A stretch of DNA of 64,000 nucleotides from Zwartia hollandica. GTDB lineage: Bacteria > Pseudomonadota > Gammaproteobacteria > Burkholderiales > Burkholderiaceae_B. Below are positions 55,657 to 64,000 of the stretch, one piece after another. Where the stretch lies: NCBI RefSeq assembly GCF_019923725.1, contig NZ_JAHXRI010000007.1, forward strand, positions 434,001 through 498,000. The letters run 5' to 3'. The stretch's first letter is position 1, and each line of letters starts with the position of its first letter. The notes beneath the pieces were generated by a model. It saw only the letters and a list, made by a program, of their open reading frames with translations, had not been told where the DNA came from and searched no databases. The position numbers were made by a program, and so were the translations under genes.

Positions 55657-58274
55657 TTACGCACACCTTTTTTAGCGCGGGATGCTGTGCGTTTTGGCGT
55701 CAACGGTGTAGACACTTGTAACAAAGGGCTTTCAGAGCCCCCCTTCAAGATGCGAGCAACATCGCGCACTAACTGCCGCCAATCTTCCCAGTCACGCTTA
55801 AGTTTTACACCAGACATTTCTAGCTCAGATAGAAATGCAGGCATATTCTGCACAAGTTCCTCAAGAAACGCTCTATCCGATAATGAAAGTCGTCCCCATA
55901 CCTCTATATCCATGGCAGCTGGCAGGGCAAATCGCAACTCAAGCTTCGGGCCAAAATCATCATACGATTCATCAAACCACTCAGTGAAAGCCGCCCGGCC
56001 ACTTGTTTCTGGAAACTCTAGTTTCGGATGCCTCCCAAAAACATTCGGGCGTAGATTCGCGCACGAAACCCTAAAATCAAAATCAAATAACCGTCTATCA
56101 CCAATCGCGACATGCCGGAAATTTAGCCACAAATGTTCGTAATCGTGATTCACTTGCTCGCGCATTAGTGTCAGTTCGTCAAACCGGAAAACTCTGGGCA
56201 TTTGGCTCAGCTTGGACTGCAACGCACCAAGCGCCGGGAGGGTATTCTCCGTAACAACGACACCAGTACGCTTTAATATTCCGGGAGTATTCAGCGAGGT
56301 ACGCAGTGCTGTGATGATCACTTGGATCAAATCCCAATCGCTGCGCCCTAATTGTCGGAGTGTTTGGGTCAGCTTCTCATCTGCGTTCGCATCGCCAAGC
56401 CAGGCAACGACGAGGGTCTCGTCAGACGCAACCACAGCAGGCCAGCGCTGGATGATATTGTGTCCGCCCATTTTGCGTGGTAACTCTAACCCTGCAATGC
56501 CATCCACGACAAAGGTGGTCAATTCAAGTTCTGGCAGTTTGCGTCCAGCCGCCTCTAAACCCTTTAAATGCCACCTTAAGGTCTCAGCACTGACCCCTTC
56601 AATGCTCTGCACCTCTATGGACTCGAGGTCGAAATAATCAGGCGTTCTTTGTAACATGCGCTTCCAACGCAACGCTGCGGCCTCAAGCTCTTGTTCAGAA
56701 TCCTGGTACTTGAGGAAATAATGTTCTAACTCTTCTTGCACTTGATGCAGTTGCGCAAGCAAGAGCTCCGACTCTTCCTGAGTATCCTTAAGTTGCGCCT
56801 GAGTACCCTTTAATCGAGCAGCCGCATCCTCCCGTTGTGTGCGTTCGTCATTGAGGAGGGTGTTAAGCGCCTGTTCTACGGCCTGCTGCTCTGTCAACTG
56901 ATGTTGTGCAATGCTAAGAGCAGATACAGATTTTTCTGAATCTGCCAGGCTTCGGCCCAGCTGCTCTTTTAATGAATTGTTTTCTTCACTCGAAACTCCG
57001 ACTGAGCGCTCCGCCATCTCAATATTCTTTTTAGAATTTTGCAGCTCAAGGAAATTATTTTTTAACTCTTCTTGCACTTGAGGCAGTTGCGATAACAACA
57101 ACCCGACCCTTTCTTGTGCCTCGTTCGATTGTACTTGGGCAGCCAGTAAAGCGGATTTCGATTTTTCTAAATCTGCCAGGCTTCGACCCAGCTGCTCTTT
57201 TAATGAATTGTTTTCTTCACTCAAAACTCCGACTGAGCGCTCCGCCATCTCAATATTCTTTTTAGAATTTTGCAGCTCAAGGAAATAATTTTCAAGCTCT
57301 TCTCGCACTTGATGCAACTGTGCAAGTAGCAAGTTTGCTTCTTCTTTGGCGTCGTGTAATTGAGCTGTTAACGCTTCCAAATCAGCTGCATGTTTCGCTC
57401 GCGTCTCCGTTAACTCGGTGTTAAGGTCCTGATTCTTAGTCTGCCACTCGATCAGCGCCTGTTGCGCAGCGTTGAGCAGTTCAATCTCTTTAGCAGAAAC
57501 GCTCGGCTCAATTTTTAGATACTTTTCATCGCGATAGGCATGTACCGCGTCGGCTATATCGATACGCGATGGTTTTTTCCAAAGGGTGCCGATCGCTGTT
57601 GCACTCGATGACAGTTCATTTTGTAGCGGCAGCCACAGCGGATCTGTTTGACTCAGATTCTCCGCCAGAAACCGCGACATAACCGACAAAGTCGGTGCAG
57701 GTTGGCTCGGAAAATGCACTTTGCTTAAACCCAGTTGCCAGGACTGTTGGCACACTTTAAGCAGCCCGGCCGGGTTGTCAATACAGTGATCAATATCCAC
57801 CAGCACAGCTTTTTGCGGAAAGCGATGATAAAAATGAAGCATCTGCAGGTGTTGTGCGGCCCACTGCTCAAGCAAAACACTGGTCGTTGGAACAGCTTCA
57901 CCTGACTCCAGGGCGCTGGCAATAAACCGCTGTGCCGAGCATGCCACCAAGATAAACCGCAATTGCGGATCAAACGCCTGCCAAAAATCCAACAGCGCGA
58001 TTGACTGCGCGTTTGACCATCCCCACACTGGCTGTTCTAGGTTAGATACAAACAAGTCGCTGGCCAGTTGCTCCCACACCCGCCCCAGCTCTGCAGGGCC
58101 TTGCTCGGTAGCGATCTCTTTGACTCGACTCTGAATCTTCTCGTGCCAACGGCCTATCGTGAGCGTCTCGTCACGCTGCGCAGGTCGGGGCAGAGCCATC
58201 CCAGCTTGTACGAAGATGCCCTCAATAAACGATAGCTCGGCTGGATTCACACCAGTAATGCAGAGTGTTTTCAT
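55653..58274 (-). CDS. long coiled-coil protein with sulfotransferase-like N-terminus
   Basis: An 873-residue protein. Residues about 1-230 weakly resemble a sulfotransferase fold (ITGVNPAELSFIEGIF, LRFILVACSAQRFIASAL) but lack a convincing PAPS loop. Residues about 265-560 are coiled coil with an internally repeated block (NSKKNIEMAERSVGV, then NNSLKEQLGRSLAD), again at 231-bp spacing. The C-terminal about 300 residues form an unknown domain (LTTFVVDGIAGLELP, LWLNFRHVAIGDRRL). It lies between the export-lipoprotein gene and the second coiled-coil gene, which it overlaps by four bases. A role in chain length or complex assembly is inferred from position only. Confidence 0.65.
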   Translation of the reverse strand: MKTLCITGVNPAELSFIEGIFVQAGMALPRPAQRDETLTIGRWHEKIQSRVKEIATEQGPAELGRVWEQLASDLFVSNLEQPVWGWSNAQSIALLDFWQAFDPQLRFILVACSAQRFIASALESGEAVPTTSVLLEQWAAQHLQMLHFYHRFPQKAVLVDIDHCIDNPAGLLKVCQQSWQLGLSKVHFPSQPAPTLSVMSRFLAENLSQTDPLWLPLQNELSSSATAIGTLWKKPSRIDIADAVHAYRDEKYLKIEPSVSAKEIELLNAAQQALIEWQTKNQDLNTELTETRAKHAADLEALTAQLHDAKEEANLLLAQLHQVREELENYFLELQNSKKNIEMAERSVGVLSEENNSLKEQLGRSLADLEKSKSALLAAQVQSNEAQERVGLLLSQLPQVQEELKNNFLELQNSKKNIEMAERSVGVSSEENNSLKEQLGRSLADSEKSVSALSIAQHQLTEQQAVEQALNTLLNDERTQREDAAARLKGTQAQLKDTQEESELLLAQLHQVQEELEHYFLKYQDSEQELEAAALRWKRMLQRTPDYFDLESIEVQSIEGVSAETLRWHLKGLEAAGRKLPELELTTFVVDGIAGLELPRKMGGHNIIQRWPAVVASDETLVVAWLGDANADEKLTQTLRQLGRSDWDLIQVIITALRTSLNTPGILKRTGVVVTENTLPALGALQSKLSQMPRVFRFDELTLMREQVNHDYEHLWLNFRHVAIGDRRLFDFDFRVSCANLRPNVFGRHPKLEFPETSGRAAFTEWFDESYDDFGPKLELRFALPAAMDIEVWGRLSLSDRAFLEELVQNMPAFLSELEMSGVKLKRDWEDWRQLVRDVARILKGGSESPLLQVSTPLTPKRTASRAKKGVRK
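56928..57090. repeat. 231-bp-period internal repeat, copy 1 (873-aa gene)
   Basis: Nearly the same as 57159-57321, offset 231 bp. A shorter related piece lies at about 56710-56760. Confidence 0.82.
57159..57321. repeat. 231-bp-period internal repeat, copy 2 (873-aa gene)
   Basis: Second copy; the encoded coiled-coil block keeps the 7-residue phase because 77 = 11 x 7. Confidence 0.82.
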
Positions 58275-58334
58275 AAGATGCGTACAGTCGTAGGTAACAA
58301 TTCAAGACTCATTAAGAGAGTCGTCTTCTCAAGA

Positions 58335-59498
58335 TCAGAAGCCATTAACAATATTCCCCACATTAACAATGGGATAGATCACTGAAACCAAGATGTTCAA
58401 AAATTTCTGTAGCTCAACGGCTGAAGCATTGGAGACGTACAGCACATCCCGGTTGCGTATCTCAAAGTTCTGCGCCACAAAGAAAGCGGCGGGGTCGCTC
58501 ATGTCGAGCCGATAAACGATCGGTAACTTACCTTCGCTATTCGCCACTTTTGCAATGAACTCTGCGCCAACGGCATCTCTGCTTTCAAAACGGAAAACAT
58601 ACACACCCGACGCGTTGGCGCGCGCGTCTTGCACACCGCCGACCCTGCCGATTGCTTGTGCGAGCGTGACGCCTTGTGCCTCAAAATTAATCTCGTCATT
58701 TTTACCGGTGGCACCCAAGGCGGTAAAGCTAAGGGGTTGATAGTACGCCGTCACGACATCACCAGGATAAAGCTGGATATTTTGTTTGGGATCTTGAATG
58801 ACTTTTTCCAGTGCAATGTCTCTGACGACACTGCCTCTGGACAGTTGCAGTGTGATTTTATTAACAGGCTGTCTCACTCCGCCTGCGGCGGCAATCGCAT
58901 CGAGCAAGCGTTCACCGCGGGGCGTAATAGGTAGGAGCGCACTTTGCGTGACTTCGCCCACTACGGTCACGTTTGAGGTCGTGTTGCGTGTCATGCGCAC
59001 AATTACTTGCGGATAATTGGCTTTACCCTCCAAGGCCTTCGCTATATCGGTTTCAATTTTCTGCAAGTCTTTGCCCGCAACCTTGACACGGCCTGCAAAC
59101 GGTACGTTGATATAGCCATCTGCGCCCACCATTTGCTCAGGCAAGGTGCTTGCCTTGCTGCCAGAGCTTGCGCTGAAGGCGGCCGCGGCTGGCGCCACAC
59201 CAAACAGCATCGCGGGGCTTGCCTCCCAGATGCTAACTTCAATAACATCACCCGGGTTCACAAGGTAGGAATTCACGCGACGCTCTGTGAAGGACTCTGC
59301 GAAAGACTGCTTCTTTTGGCTAAGAGCCAGCCGTTGCGTAACCGTTGGGGTAATGTCAACCAGCTGGATTATTGACGTATCTGCCTCAGCGGCCTCGTTC
59401 ATTTTGATGGTGGATGGACCCGAGGCCGGCAACCAGTGCGAGCACGCGCTTAGCACGGGAAGCAATACACTAATCGAAATTTTTGCTAAGGCATTCAT
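58335..59498 (-). CDS. polysaccharide export outer-membrane lipoprotein (CtrA/BexD/KpsD-like OPX)
   Basis: A 387-residue protein with a lipoprotein signal (ISISVLLPVLSAC, lipobox LSAC). The Poly_export domain begins RRVNSYLVNPGDVIEVSIWEA, and two SLBB-like blocks follow (VTVVGEVTQSALLPITPRGERLLDAIAAAGG; VTLAQAIGRVGGVQD). Length fits CtrA/BexD better than KpsD. It forms the outer-membrane channel with KpsE and the ABC transporter. It overlaps the kpsT stop region by four bases. Confidence 0.9.
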   Translation of the reverse strand: MNALAKISISVLLPVLSACSHWLPASGPSTIKMNEAAEADTSIIQLVDITPTVTQRLALSQKKQSFAESFTERRVNSYLVNPGDVIEVSIWEASPAMLFGVAPAAAAFSASSGSKASTLPEQMVGADGYINVPFAGRVKVAGKDLQKIETDIAKALEGKANYPQVIVRMTRNTTSNVTVVGEVTQSALLPITPRGERLLDAIAAAGGVRQPVNKITLQLSRGSVVRDIALEKVIQDPKQNIQLYPGDVVTAYYQPLSFTALGATGKNDEINFEAQGVTLAQAIGRVGGVQDARANASGVYVFRFESRDAVGAEFIAKVANSEGKLPIVYRLDMSDPAAFFVAQNFEIRNRDVLYVSNASAVELQKFLNILVSVIYPIVNVGNIVNGF

Positions 59499-60163
59499 TG
59501 CAAAATACTCCGGTAAAACGCATACGCGCTATCAATATCGTCAAAATGATGCAAGGTCTGCTCGTGCAGCACACAAGCTTTGTCACAGAGTTCACGAATC
59601 GTTTCAGCTTGATGGGACACCAACACTAAAGAGCGATCCGCACGCTTCACAATCAATTCTTCATGGCAGCGCGCACGAAAACGTTCGTCACCAACCGCCA
59701 GGGTCTCGTCGATTAAATAGCAATCAAACTCAATCGCCATCGAAATCGCAAAACCAAGCCGCGATCGCATACCCGCGGAATAAGATTTAGCGGGCTCGTG
59801 GAGGTACTTGCCCAGTTCCGCAAAGTCTTCAACAAACGGCAGCACTGAATCAATGTCCGCGCCATAAATACGGCAGATAAACTTAAGGTTGTCATACCCA
59901 GTCAGCGAGCCTTGAAATCCACCATCTAAAGCTAGGGGCCACGAGACACTCATCCCACGCTCGATCGTGCCTGAATCGGGCAAGCTGACGCCGCCTAACA
60001 ATCGGATTAGTGTCGACTTGCCTGCTCCGTTTAGACCTAAGACACCAATTTTTTGACCCTGCTCAACGTTCAAATTGATGCCGTGAAGAACGGTGCGCCA
60101 GCCACCACGCACCTCATAGGATTTGGATACACCTTCGACACGAATCACCGCTGGATCGTCCAT
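59495..60163 (-). CDS. kpsT: capsule ABC transporter ATPase KpsT
   Basis: A 222-residue ATPase of KpsT size: Walker A GLNGAGKSTLIRLL, signature YSAGMRSRLGFA, Walker B-type FDCYLIDETLAVGD and the switch His in LVLVSHQAE. It powers export of the finished chain through KpsM. It lies 15 bp after kpsM and overlaps the export-lipoprotein gene. Confidence 0.95.
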   Translation of the reverse strand: MDDPAVIRVEGVSKSYEVRGGWRTVLHGINLNVEQGQKIGVLGLNGAGKSTLIRLLGGVSLPDSGTIERGMSVSWPLALDGGFQGSLTGYDNLKFICRIYGADIDSVLPFVEDFAELGKYLHEPAKSYSAGMRSRLGFAISMAIEFDCYLIDETLAVGDERFRARCHEELIVKRADRSLVLVSHQAETIRELCDKACVLHEQTLHHFDDIDSAYAFYRSILQ

Positions 60164-60178
60164 TGAGAGCGCGGAAGC

Positions 60179-60988
60179 CTATTCATCTTCGAGGCCTCTA
60201 CGTATTTTGCGTACCAGTAACAGCCCGAGTAAAGTCACGCCAGCATTAGCTTTCACGAGGTATTGAATGGAATACACGACCTGGATTTCAGTACCAAAAT
60301 AGCCTTCTCGAAGCATCTCAACGGCGTTCACCATGGGAGACCACAACAAAATATCTTGCGCCTCTGGAGGCAACCACGCCGTCATCGAAAGTGCACCCGT
60401 AAACGGTATCGTCAGATAAAGGGCTACGTGCCAAATCCGATCAAAGAGTTCCGATACCACACCAAGATATGCCGCTATCATTCCAACACCAAATACAAAC
60501 CACATCAGATAAAACCAGCCTATCACCGCCGTCAAGGGTGCTGAGGGCATTTCCATCAGCCCAAGTTGTTGAAACACAATCGTCAGAATCACCAACGACG
60601 TCGTGACACTCGCGAACTCTAATAGACTGCGGGCCAGCACAATATCTAATATTTTGACTTGCTGGTGATACAGCAAGCCTTTGTTTGACGATGCAGCACC
60701 AGCCATCTTATTCACCGTATTACGCCACAAGACAAGTGATGAATAACCCGTCAGTGCAAAGCCCGCGGCCGAGATGGAACCTTTGGATAACCCTGTGTAC
60801 GTCCAAAGAATCGCGATACCCACCGAAAACAGCATAGGCTCTATAAACAGCCATAAAAAACCAATATTATGGCGACCATAACGGGTCAATATCTCGCGTA
60901 ATACTAGGCCGTGGATCACGCGGCGCTGAATGGCTAGACTTTGCAAAAACGAAGTCTGACCAATCCGGACGCGACTGCTGTCAGACAT
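60179..60988 (-). CDS. kpsM: capsule ABC transporter permease KpsM
   Basis: From the ATG at 60988 (MSDSSRVR) the product is about 269 residues with six hydrophobic segments and the ABC2 pattern VLREILTRYGRHNIGFLWLFIEP. The frame opens further upstream inside kpsE, but that is unlikely to be used. It overlaps kpsE by 8 bp. It pairs with KpsT in the inner membrane. Confidence 0.93.
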   Translation of the reverse strand: MSDSSRVRIGQTSFLQSLAIQRRVIHGLVLREILTRYGRHNIGFLWLFIEPMLFSVGIAILWTYTGLSKGSISAAGFALTGYSSLVLWRNTVNKMAGAASSNKGLLYHQQVKILDIVLARSLLEFASVTTSLVILTIVFQQLGLMEMPSAPLTAVIGWFYLMWFVFGVGMIAAYLGVVSELFDRIWHVALYLTIPFTGALSMTAWLPPEAQDILLWSPMVNAVEMLREGYFGTEIQVVYSIQYLVKANAGVTLLGLLLVRKIRRGLEDE

Positions 60989-61886
60989 TGTGCTCACGCA
61001 CACCAGAAACGAGCAGGGAAACGATTCCCCAGAAGAGCAAACCCAGCACAAATGTCGTCAGAATCCCACGCACGCGATCAGGCTCAAGCGAGCTATCAGG
61101 GACTTGGGGCTGCGCAACACGTTCGATGTATAACTGCTGGCGCAAGGCCTCTGAGCGCGCTTGCTCAAGTGCAGCCATGGCGGCTGCCAACTGCTTATCC
61201 GCAAATTCTTTTTCTAATAAAAGACGTTGTGCCAAGATAACCTGTCTATCGCCATCAAGCGTTTGCTTGGCAGTGCGCATCGCGGTTAGCTGTAATGCTT
61301 TAGCTTCTAGCCGTGTCTGTGCCAGGTCTACTTCTTTTTGCGCCATTTTCACGATATCGGTTCGGGCGCGTTCGTTCAACCTGTTCACAAAACCTTCGCT
61401 CAATTCCAACAGCTTCTTGTTAATACGCATTGCCGATTCGGGATCAAAGGATCGAACCGTTAAGCTCGCGATCGACGAACCAGCCTCAACCAACACGCCT
61501 ACTTGCTTTTGATAATAGCGATAGAACGACTCACCACTGGTTTCCCAATAGCGTAAGCCAGGAAAACGCGCAAGCATATCAATAGTGGGGCTCGAGTACT
61601 GCTCTTTGATATCAAGTTCTTTAATCAGAATATCCATCGCATCACGCGACAAAATATAGTCACGCACAATGTAAGAATCATCGTCAGATTTAGAGATGCC
61701 CACCTTGCTAAAAAAATCCGTCACCGACCCGCCTTGCTTCTGCGGGCTACGCACCACAAAACGGGACTCGCTAATATAAATATTAGAAGCGTAGGTTGCA
61801 TAATAAAAGACGGCGATCGCAGTCGGGATCACAACAGTGATCAAAAAAATCACTAAGCCTTCGATACTTTTTTTCTTTTTCTTCAT
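60981..61886 (-). CDS. kpsE: capsule export inner-membrane protein KpsE (CtrB/BexC)
   Basis: A 301-residue protein with membrane segments at both ends (VIFLITVVIPTAIAVFYYA near the N-terminus and LTTFVLGLLFWGIVSLLVSGV near the C-terminus). The periplasmic part is coiled-coil-rich (KMAQKEVDLAQTRLEAKA), and the start of the loop has SESRFVVRSPQKQGG. This is the KpsE/CtrB/BexC layout, a PCP family adaptor linking the transporter to the outer-membrane channel. It overlaps the GT2 gene upstream by four bases. Confidence 0.92.
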   Translation of the reverse strand: MKKKKKSIEGLVIFLITVVIPTAIAVFYYATYASNIYISESRFVVRSPQKQGGSVTDFFSKVGISKSDDDSYIVRDYILSRDAMDILIKELDIKEQYSSPTIDMLARFPGLRYWETSGESFYRYYQKQVGVLVEAGSSIASLTVRSFDPESAMRINKKLLELSEGFVNRLNERARTDIVKMAQKEVDLAQTRLEAKALQLTAMRTAKQTLDGDRQVILAQRLLLEKEFADKQLAAAMAALEQARSEALRQQLYIERVAQPQVPDSSLEPDRVRGILTTFVLGLLFWGIVSLLVSGVREHNV

Positions 61887-63499
61887 GCGTAGGCACTCAA
61901 CAAGGGATTGGCTTTCGGGACACGGTCGGTACCCCAGCGCGCCTTCATGATGGCGTGCTCATAGCGCTCGCGTTGGTCAGAGGCGCTGGACTGATCCAGG
62001 TTGCGCGACTTAGACTCATGATGAATCAGCCGAGCGTGGGGAGTAAATACAATACGCTGTCCCCGTTGACGCAGTTTTAGACATAAGTCGACATCATTAA
62101 ACGCAACAACAAGGTGTTGCGCATCAAAACCACCCGCTGCTTGAAACAACTCTTTGCGCATCACCATCGCAGCTGCCGTGACGGCATCTGGATTATGCAC
62201 GGACTGCAACATCCCAAAGGGGTCCGCCCGCTTGTCATTGAGTCGAACACCTTTGAAGGCGTGATCCGCCACACCATGCATACCAACCACCACACCTCCG
62301 TGCTGTACGGTGTAGTCCGGATATAACAATAACGCACCGACCACCCCCACCTCGGGCCGCAGCGCATGGCTCACCAGTTCGGTCAGCCAATCGTTATTGA
62401 GTACTTCGACATCATTATTAATGAAACCAACAATTGACCCCGAGCACTGCTCGACAGCGTAGTTGTTAATAGCTGAATAATTAAAGGCGTGGGCGTAGGG
62501 CAGCACCCGGATATGCGGATGTCTTTTACTGAGTTGCCGCAAGTAGCGCAGCGTTTGCAGCTCTGTTGACTGGTTGTCGACGATCAGAATTTCATAATTC
62601 GTGTACGACGTGCCTTGCAAAATCGACTCAACGCAAGCCTTTAATATCTTGTAGCCATCCCGCGTAGGAATAATCAAACTCACCTTGGGCTGCGCAGAAG
62701 GAACAGGCCATTTGTTTCTCAGCACGTCAGAACGACATACGCTTGTTTGCACTCGTCGTCGTTGCCGTGCGAAGTGCCGCCGCACTGCTCTGACCGTGTG
62801 TTCATTCCACTCGCGCCGATGGGTCGCACTCAGCTTGGCCCGTCGCCTATAGTGCAAGATCTCTGGTACATGCATAACGGGCTGTGACACAGCGTTCGTA
62901 GCTTGCGTGAGGCGCAACAACAAATCATGCGCCCACGCAGAGCTAAATTCTGCCTTCACGCCGCCAATGGCCTTGATCGCCTCGGCGCGTACAGCAAAAA
63001 AATCGCCTATATATTGTTGACTACAAAGCAGATCTTCAGAGAAGGCCGGTTTAGCATGCACGAGTGGCAGTTTGGTGGTGCCGGATACAAAGCCATGATC
63101 CCCATAAATAACGTTCGGGGTCGGACCTTCGAGTGCCGCTTTTAATAAGAGGTACGTGGCGGTTGGTGCTAGGACATCGCAGCCGTTGATCACAGCGACC
63201 CATTCCGTCGCAATGCCTTCAAGTGCGCCCGCTAGCCGCTTGAGCGCCCCTCTTTCAGAGCGAACAACGACGGAGATATTTTTACTTTTTTGCGCAGATG
63301 CATGGACATTCAAAAGCGCTTGGATCTTGCGCGCTAGCTGCGCTGTGACACAAATCTGTAGCTGCCACATCGGGACACTTTGGTTCATGACCGAATCAAG
63401 CGTCTGCAAAAAACACTTCTCATCCCAAACAAACGGCTCGCCCACCCGCTCAGGCGACCAGAGGTATGTCAATGTTGGGCGTAATTGCTTTCTACTCAA
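61883..63499 (-). CDS. large GT2 glycosyltransferase
   Basis: A 538-residue protein. The N-terminal half looks like a second, less conserved GT-A domain (CFLQTLDSVMNQSVPMWQL). The C-terminal half has VSLIIPTRDGYKILKAC, ILIVDNQSTELQ, GFINNDVEVLNNDW and RLIHHESKSR, typical of O-antigen and capsule GT2 enzymes. Being next to kpsE, it may elongate the main chain. It overlaps both neighbours by four bases (ATGA). Confidence 0.84.
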   Translation of the reverse strand: MSRKQLRPTLTYLWSPERVGEPFVWDEKCFLQTLDSVMNQSVPMWQLQICVTAQLARKIQALLNVHASAQKSKNISVVVRSERGALKRLAGALEGIATEWVAVINGCDVLAPTATYLLLKAALEGPTPNVIYGDHGFVSGTTKLPLVHAKPAFSEDLLCSQQYIGDFFAVRAEAIKAIGGVKAEFSSAWAHDLLLRLTQATNAVSQPVMHVPEILHYRRRAKLSATHRREWNEHTVRAVRRHFARQRRRVQTSVCRSDVLRNKWPVPSAQPKVSLIIPTRDGYKILKACVESILQGTSYTNYEILIVDNQSTELQTLRYLRQLSKRHPHIRVLPYAHAFNYSAINNYAVEQCSGSIVGFINNDVEVLNNDWLTELVSHALRPEVGVVGALLLYPDYTVQHGGVVVGMHGVADHAFKGVRLNDKRADPFGMLQSVHNPDAVTAAAMVMRKELFQAAGGFDAQHLVVAFNDVDLCLKLRQRGQRIVFTPHARLIHHESKSRNLDQSSASDQRERYEHAIMKARWGTDRVPKANPLLSAYA

Positions 63500-64000
63500 C
63501 GTCGTGCCGCTAGAAGACGCAAGATTTCTTGCAACTGTTCGTTGGCGCTAGGTGTTGCTGCAATGGGTCGTGGTACGCCATGAGGTCTATGCGCCGCTTC
63601 CGGTGCAAAACGTTGCTCATACTGCTGCCAATAGTCCGCAACCTGCGCGTTGGATATTTTACTGTCCCGCTTGATATCAAACGTTAATCCAAGCTTTTTA
63701 TACAGGCGGCTTAAAAAGAAATTGCGCGTCAATCTGGCAAGGCGCAAATGCGTCACTTCCGCCTTGAGTACGTGAGTGGCACCGGGTGCGCTGACCGCAA
63801 TCGCTAAGTCGCCATCCCGCTTTAGCCAAAGCAGGCGCTTACCCATCGTCGCGCTCTTCACACGCAAAGGGCAGTCTTCGTGGCTGCTCGCTCTTGGGCG
63901 CGTCGAACCTTGCGTGTTGAGGTAATCGACCCGCGTGTCGACTTGTATGCGTGCGCTGAAGTGGCGTGGGTCTACTGTTGCCTCAAGCATGTAGTACCCG
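63496..64000 (-). CDS. 3' part of an unidentified gene running off the right edge
   Basis: The frame is open to the window edge. A Met at 63990 has no ribosome binding site and is probably internal (the frame reads GYYMLEATVDP across it). The visible about 168 residues contain a beta-rich part (LEATVDPRHFSARIQV) and a basic helical part (LRLARLTRNFFLSRLYKKLG). No family recognised. It overlaps the GT2 gene by four bases, so it belongs to the capsule operon. Confidence 0.6.
   Translation of the reverse strand, partial: GYYMLEATVDPRHFSARIQVDTRVDYLNTQGSTRPRASSHEDCPLRVKSATMGKRLLWLKRDGDLAIAVSAPGATHVLKAEVTHLRLARLTRNFFLSRLYKKLGLTFDIKRDSKISNAQVADYWQQYEQRFAPEAAHRPHGVPRPIAATPSANEQLQEILRLLAARR

Noticed and set aside
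53477-56637. Plus-strand frames rich in Ser, Ala, Cys and Arg opposite the coiled-coil genes
   Set aside because: They repeat because the coding strand repeats, and their composition is that of antisense shadows of a coiled coil.
54390-57321. Repeats at regular spacing considered as a CRISPR or satellite array
   Set aside because: The repeats are inside two long reading frames, keep heptad phase, have only two main copies each, and no spacer pattern or cas gene is present.
60989-61051. Longer KpsM frame starting inside kpsE
   Set aside because: The extra 21 residues (CSSGESFPCSF) do not fit KpsM; the ATG at 60988 gives the normal N-terminus.
1-64000. tRNA genes, phage integrase and attachment sites that might define a genomic island
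   Set aside because: None could be recognised on either strand; the only mobile-element genes are of IS3 type.

Overview
The window is a capsule or surface-polysaccharide locus, probably from a Gram-negative betaproteobacterium (Burkholderiales-like). This placement is inferred from the ABC-transporter-dependent (group 2/3) capsule genes kpsC, kpsE, kpsM, kpsT and an outer-membrane export lipoprotein, a CysD/CysNC sulfate-activation pair, an autotransporter with a C-terminal Phe, and moderate base composition. No rRNA, tRNA or housekeeping gene fixes the species.

Layout: (1) 1-8100 is a flank holding the start of a leftward gene, an autotransporter, a metallo-beta-lactamase-fold protein with degenerate metal ligands, a membrane protein, a hipBA toxin-antitoxin pair, an orphan XRE-type regulator, a possible short structured RNA and a NYN-domain protein. 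(2) 8119-20460 starts the polysaccharide locus: kpsC rightward, then leftward glycosyltransferases, an FkbM-like methyltransferase, rmlC-rmlA and a small lipoprotein. (3) 20575-31931 is the most unusual block. A sulfotransferase-like gene, a DUF218 gene and a giant MurC-ligase/adenylation/carrier/thioesterase fusion run rightward. They meet leftward cysQ plus a methyltransferase, and cysD-cysNC follow rightward. (4) 32040-46842 is visibly AT-rich and accessory. It holds one intact IS3-family element, at least four decayed IS3 fragments, two more sulfotransferase-like genes, an AlgJ/AlgX-like acetyltransferase, a hexapeptide acyltransferase and several glycosyltransferases. (5) 46843-52898 carries a three-gene nucleotide-sugar cassette (predicted UDP-L-RhaNAc/UDP-L-QuiNAc route) bracketed by two copies of a TPR-like gene and by IS3 debris. 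(6) 52904-64000 is one tightly packed leftward operon: a glycosyltransferase, KpsE, KpsM, KpsT, the export lipoprotein, two long coiled-coil proteins with internal 231-bp duplications, a methyltransferase and a TPR-like protein.

Working model (inference): many glycosyltransferases build a chain in the cytoplasm on a Kdo linker made by KpsC. Rhamnose-type and amino-deoxy-sugar donors come from RmlA/RmlC and the UDP-sugar cassette. PAPS made by CysD/CysNC and recycled by CysQ feeds sulfotransferases that sulfate the glycan. Acetyl- and methyltransferases decorate or cap it. The coiled-coil proteins may act as a length ruler like WbdD. KpsMTE and the export lipoprotein move the polymer out. The MurC-NRPS fusion is the best candidate for an undescribed activity, perhaps attaching an amino acid to a sugar acid or a nucleotide-sugar precursor.
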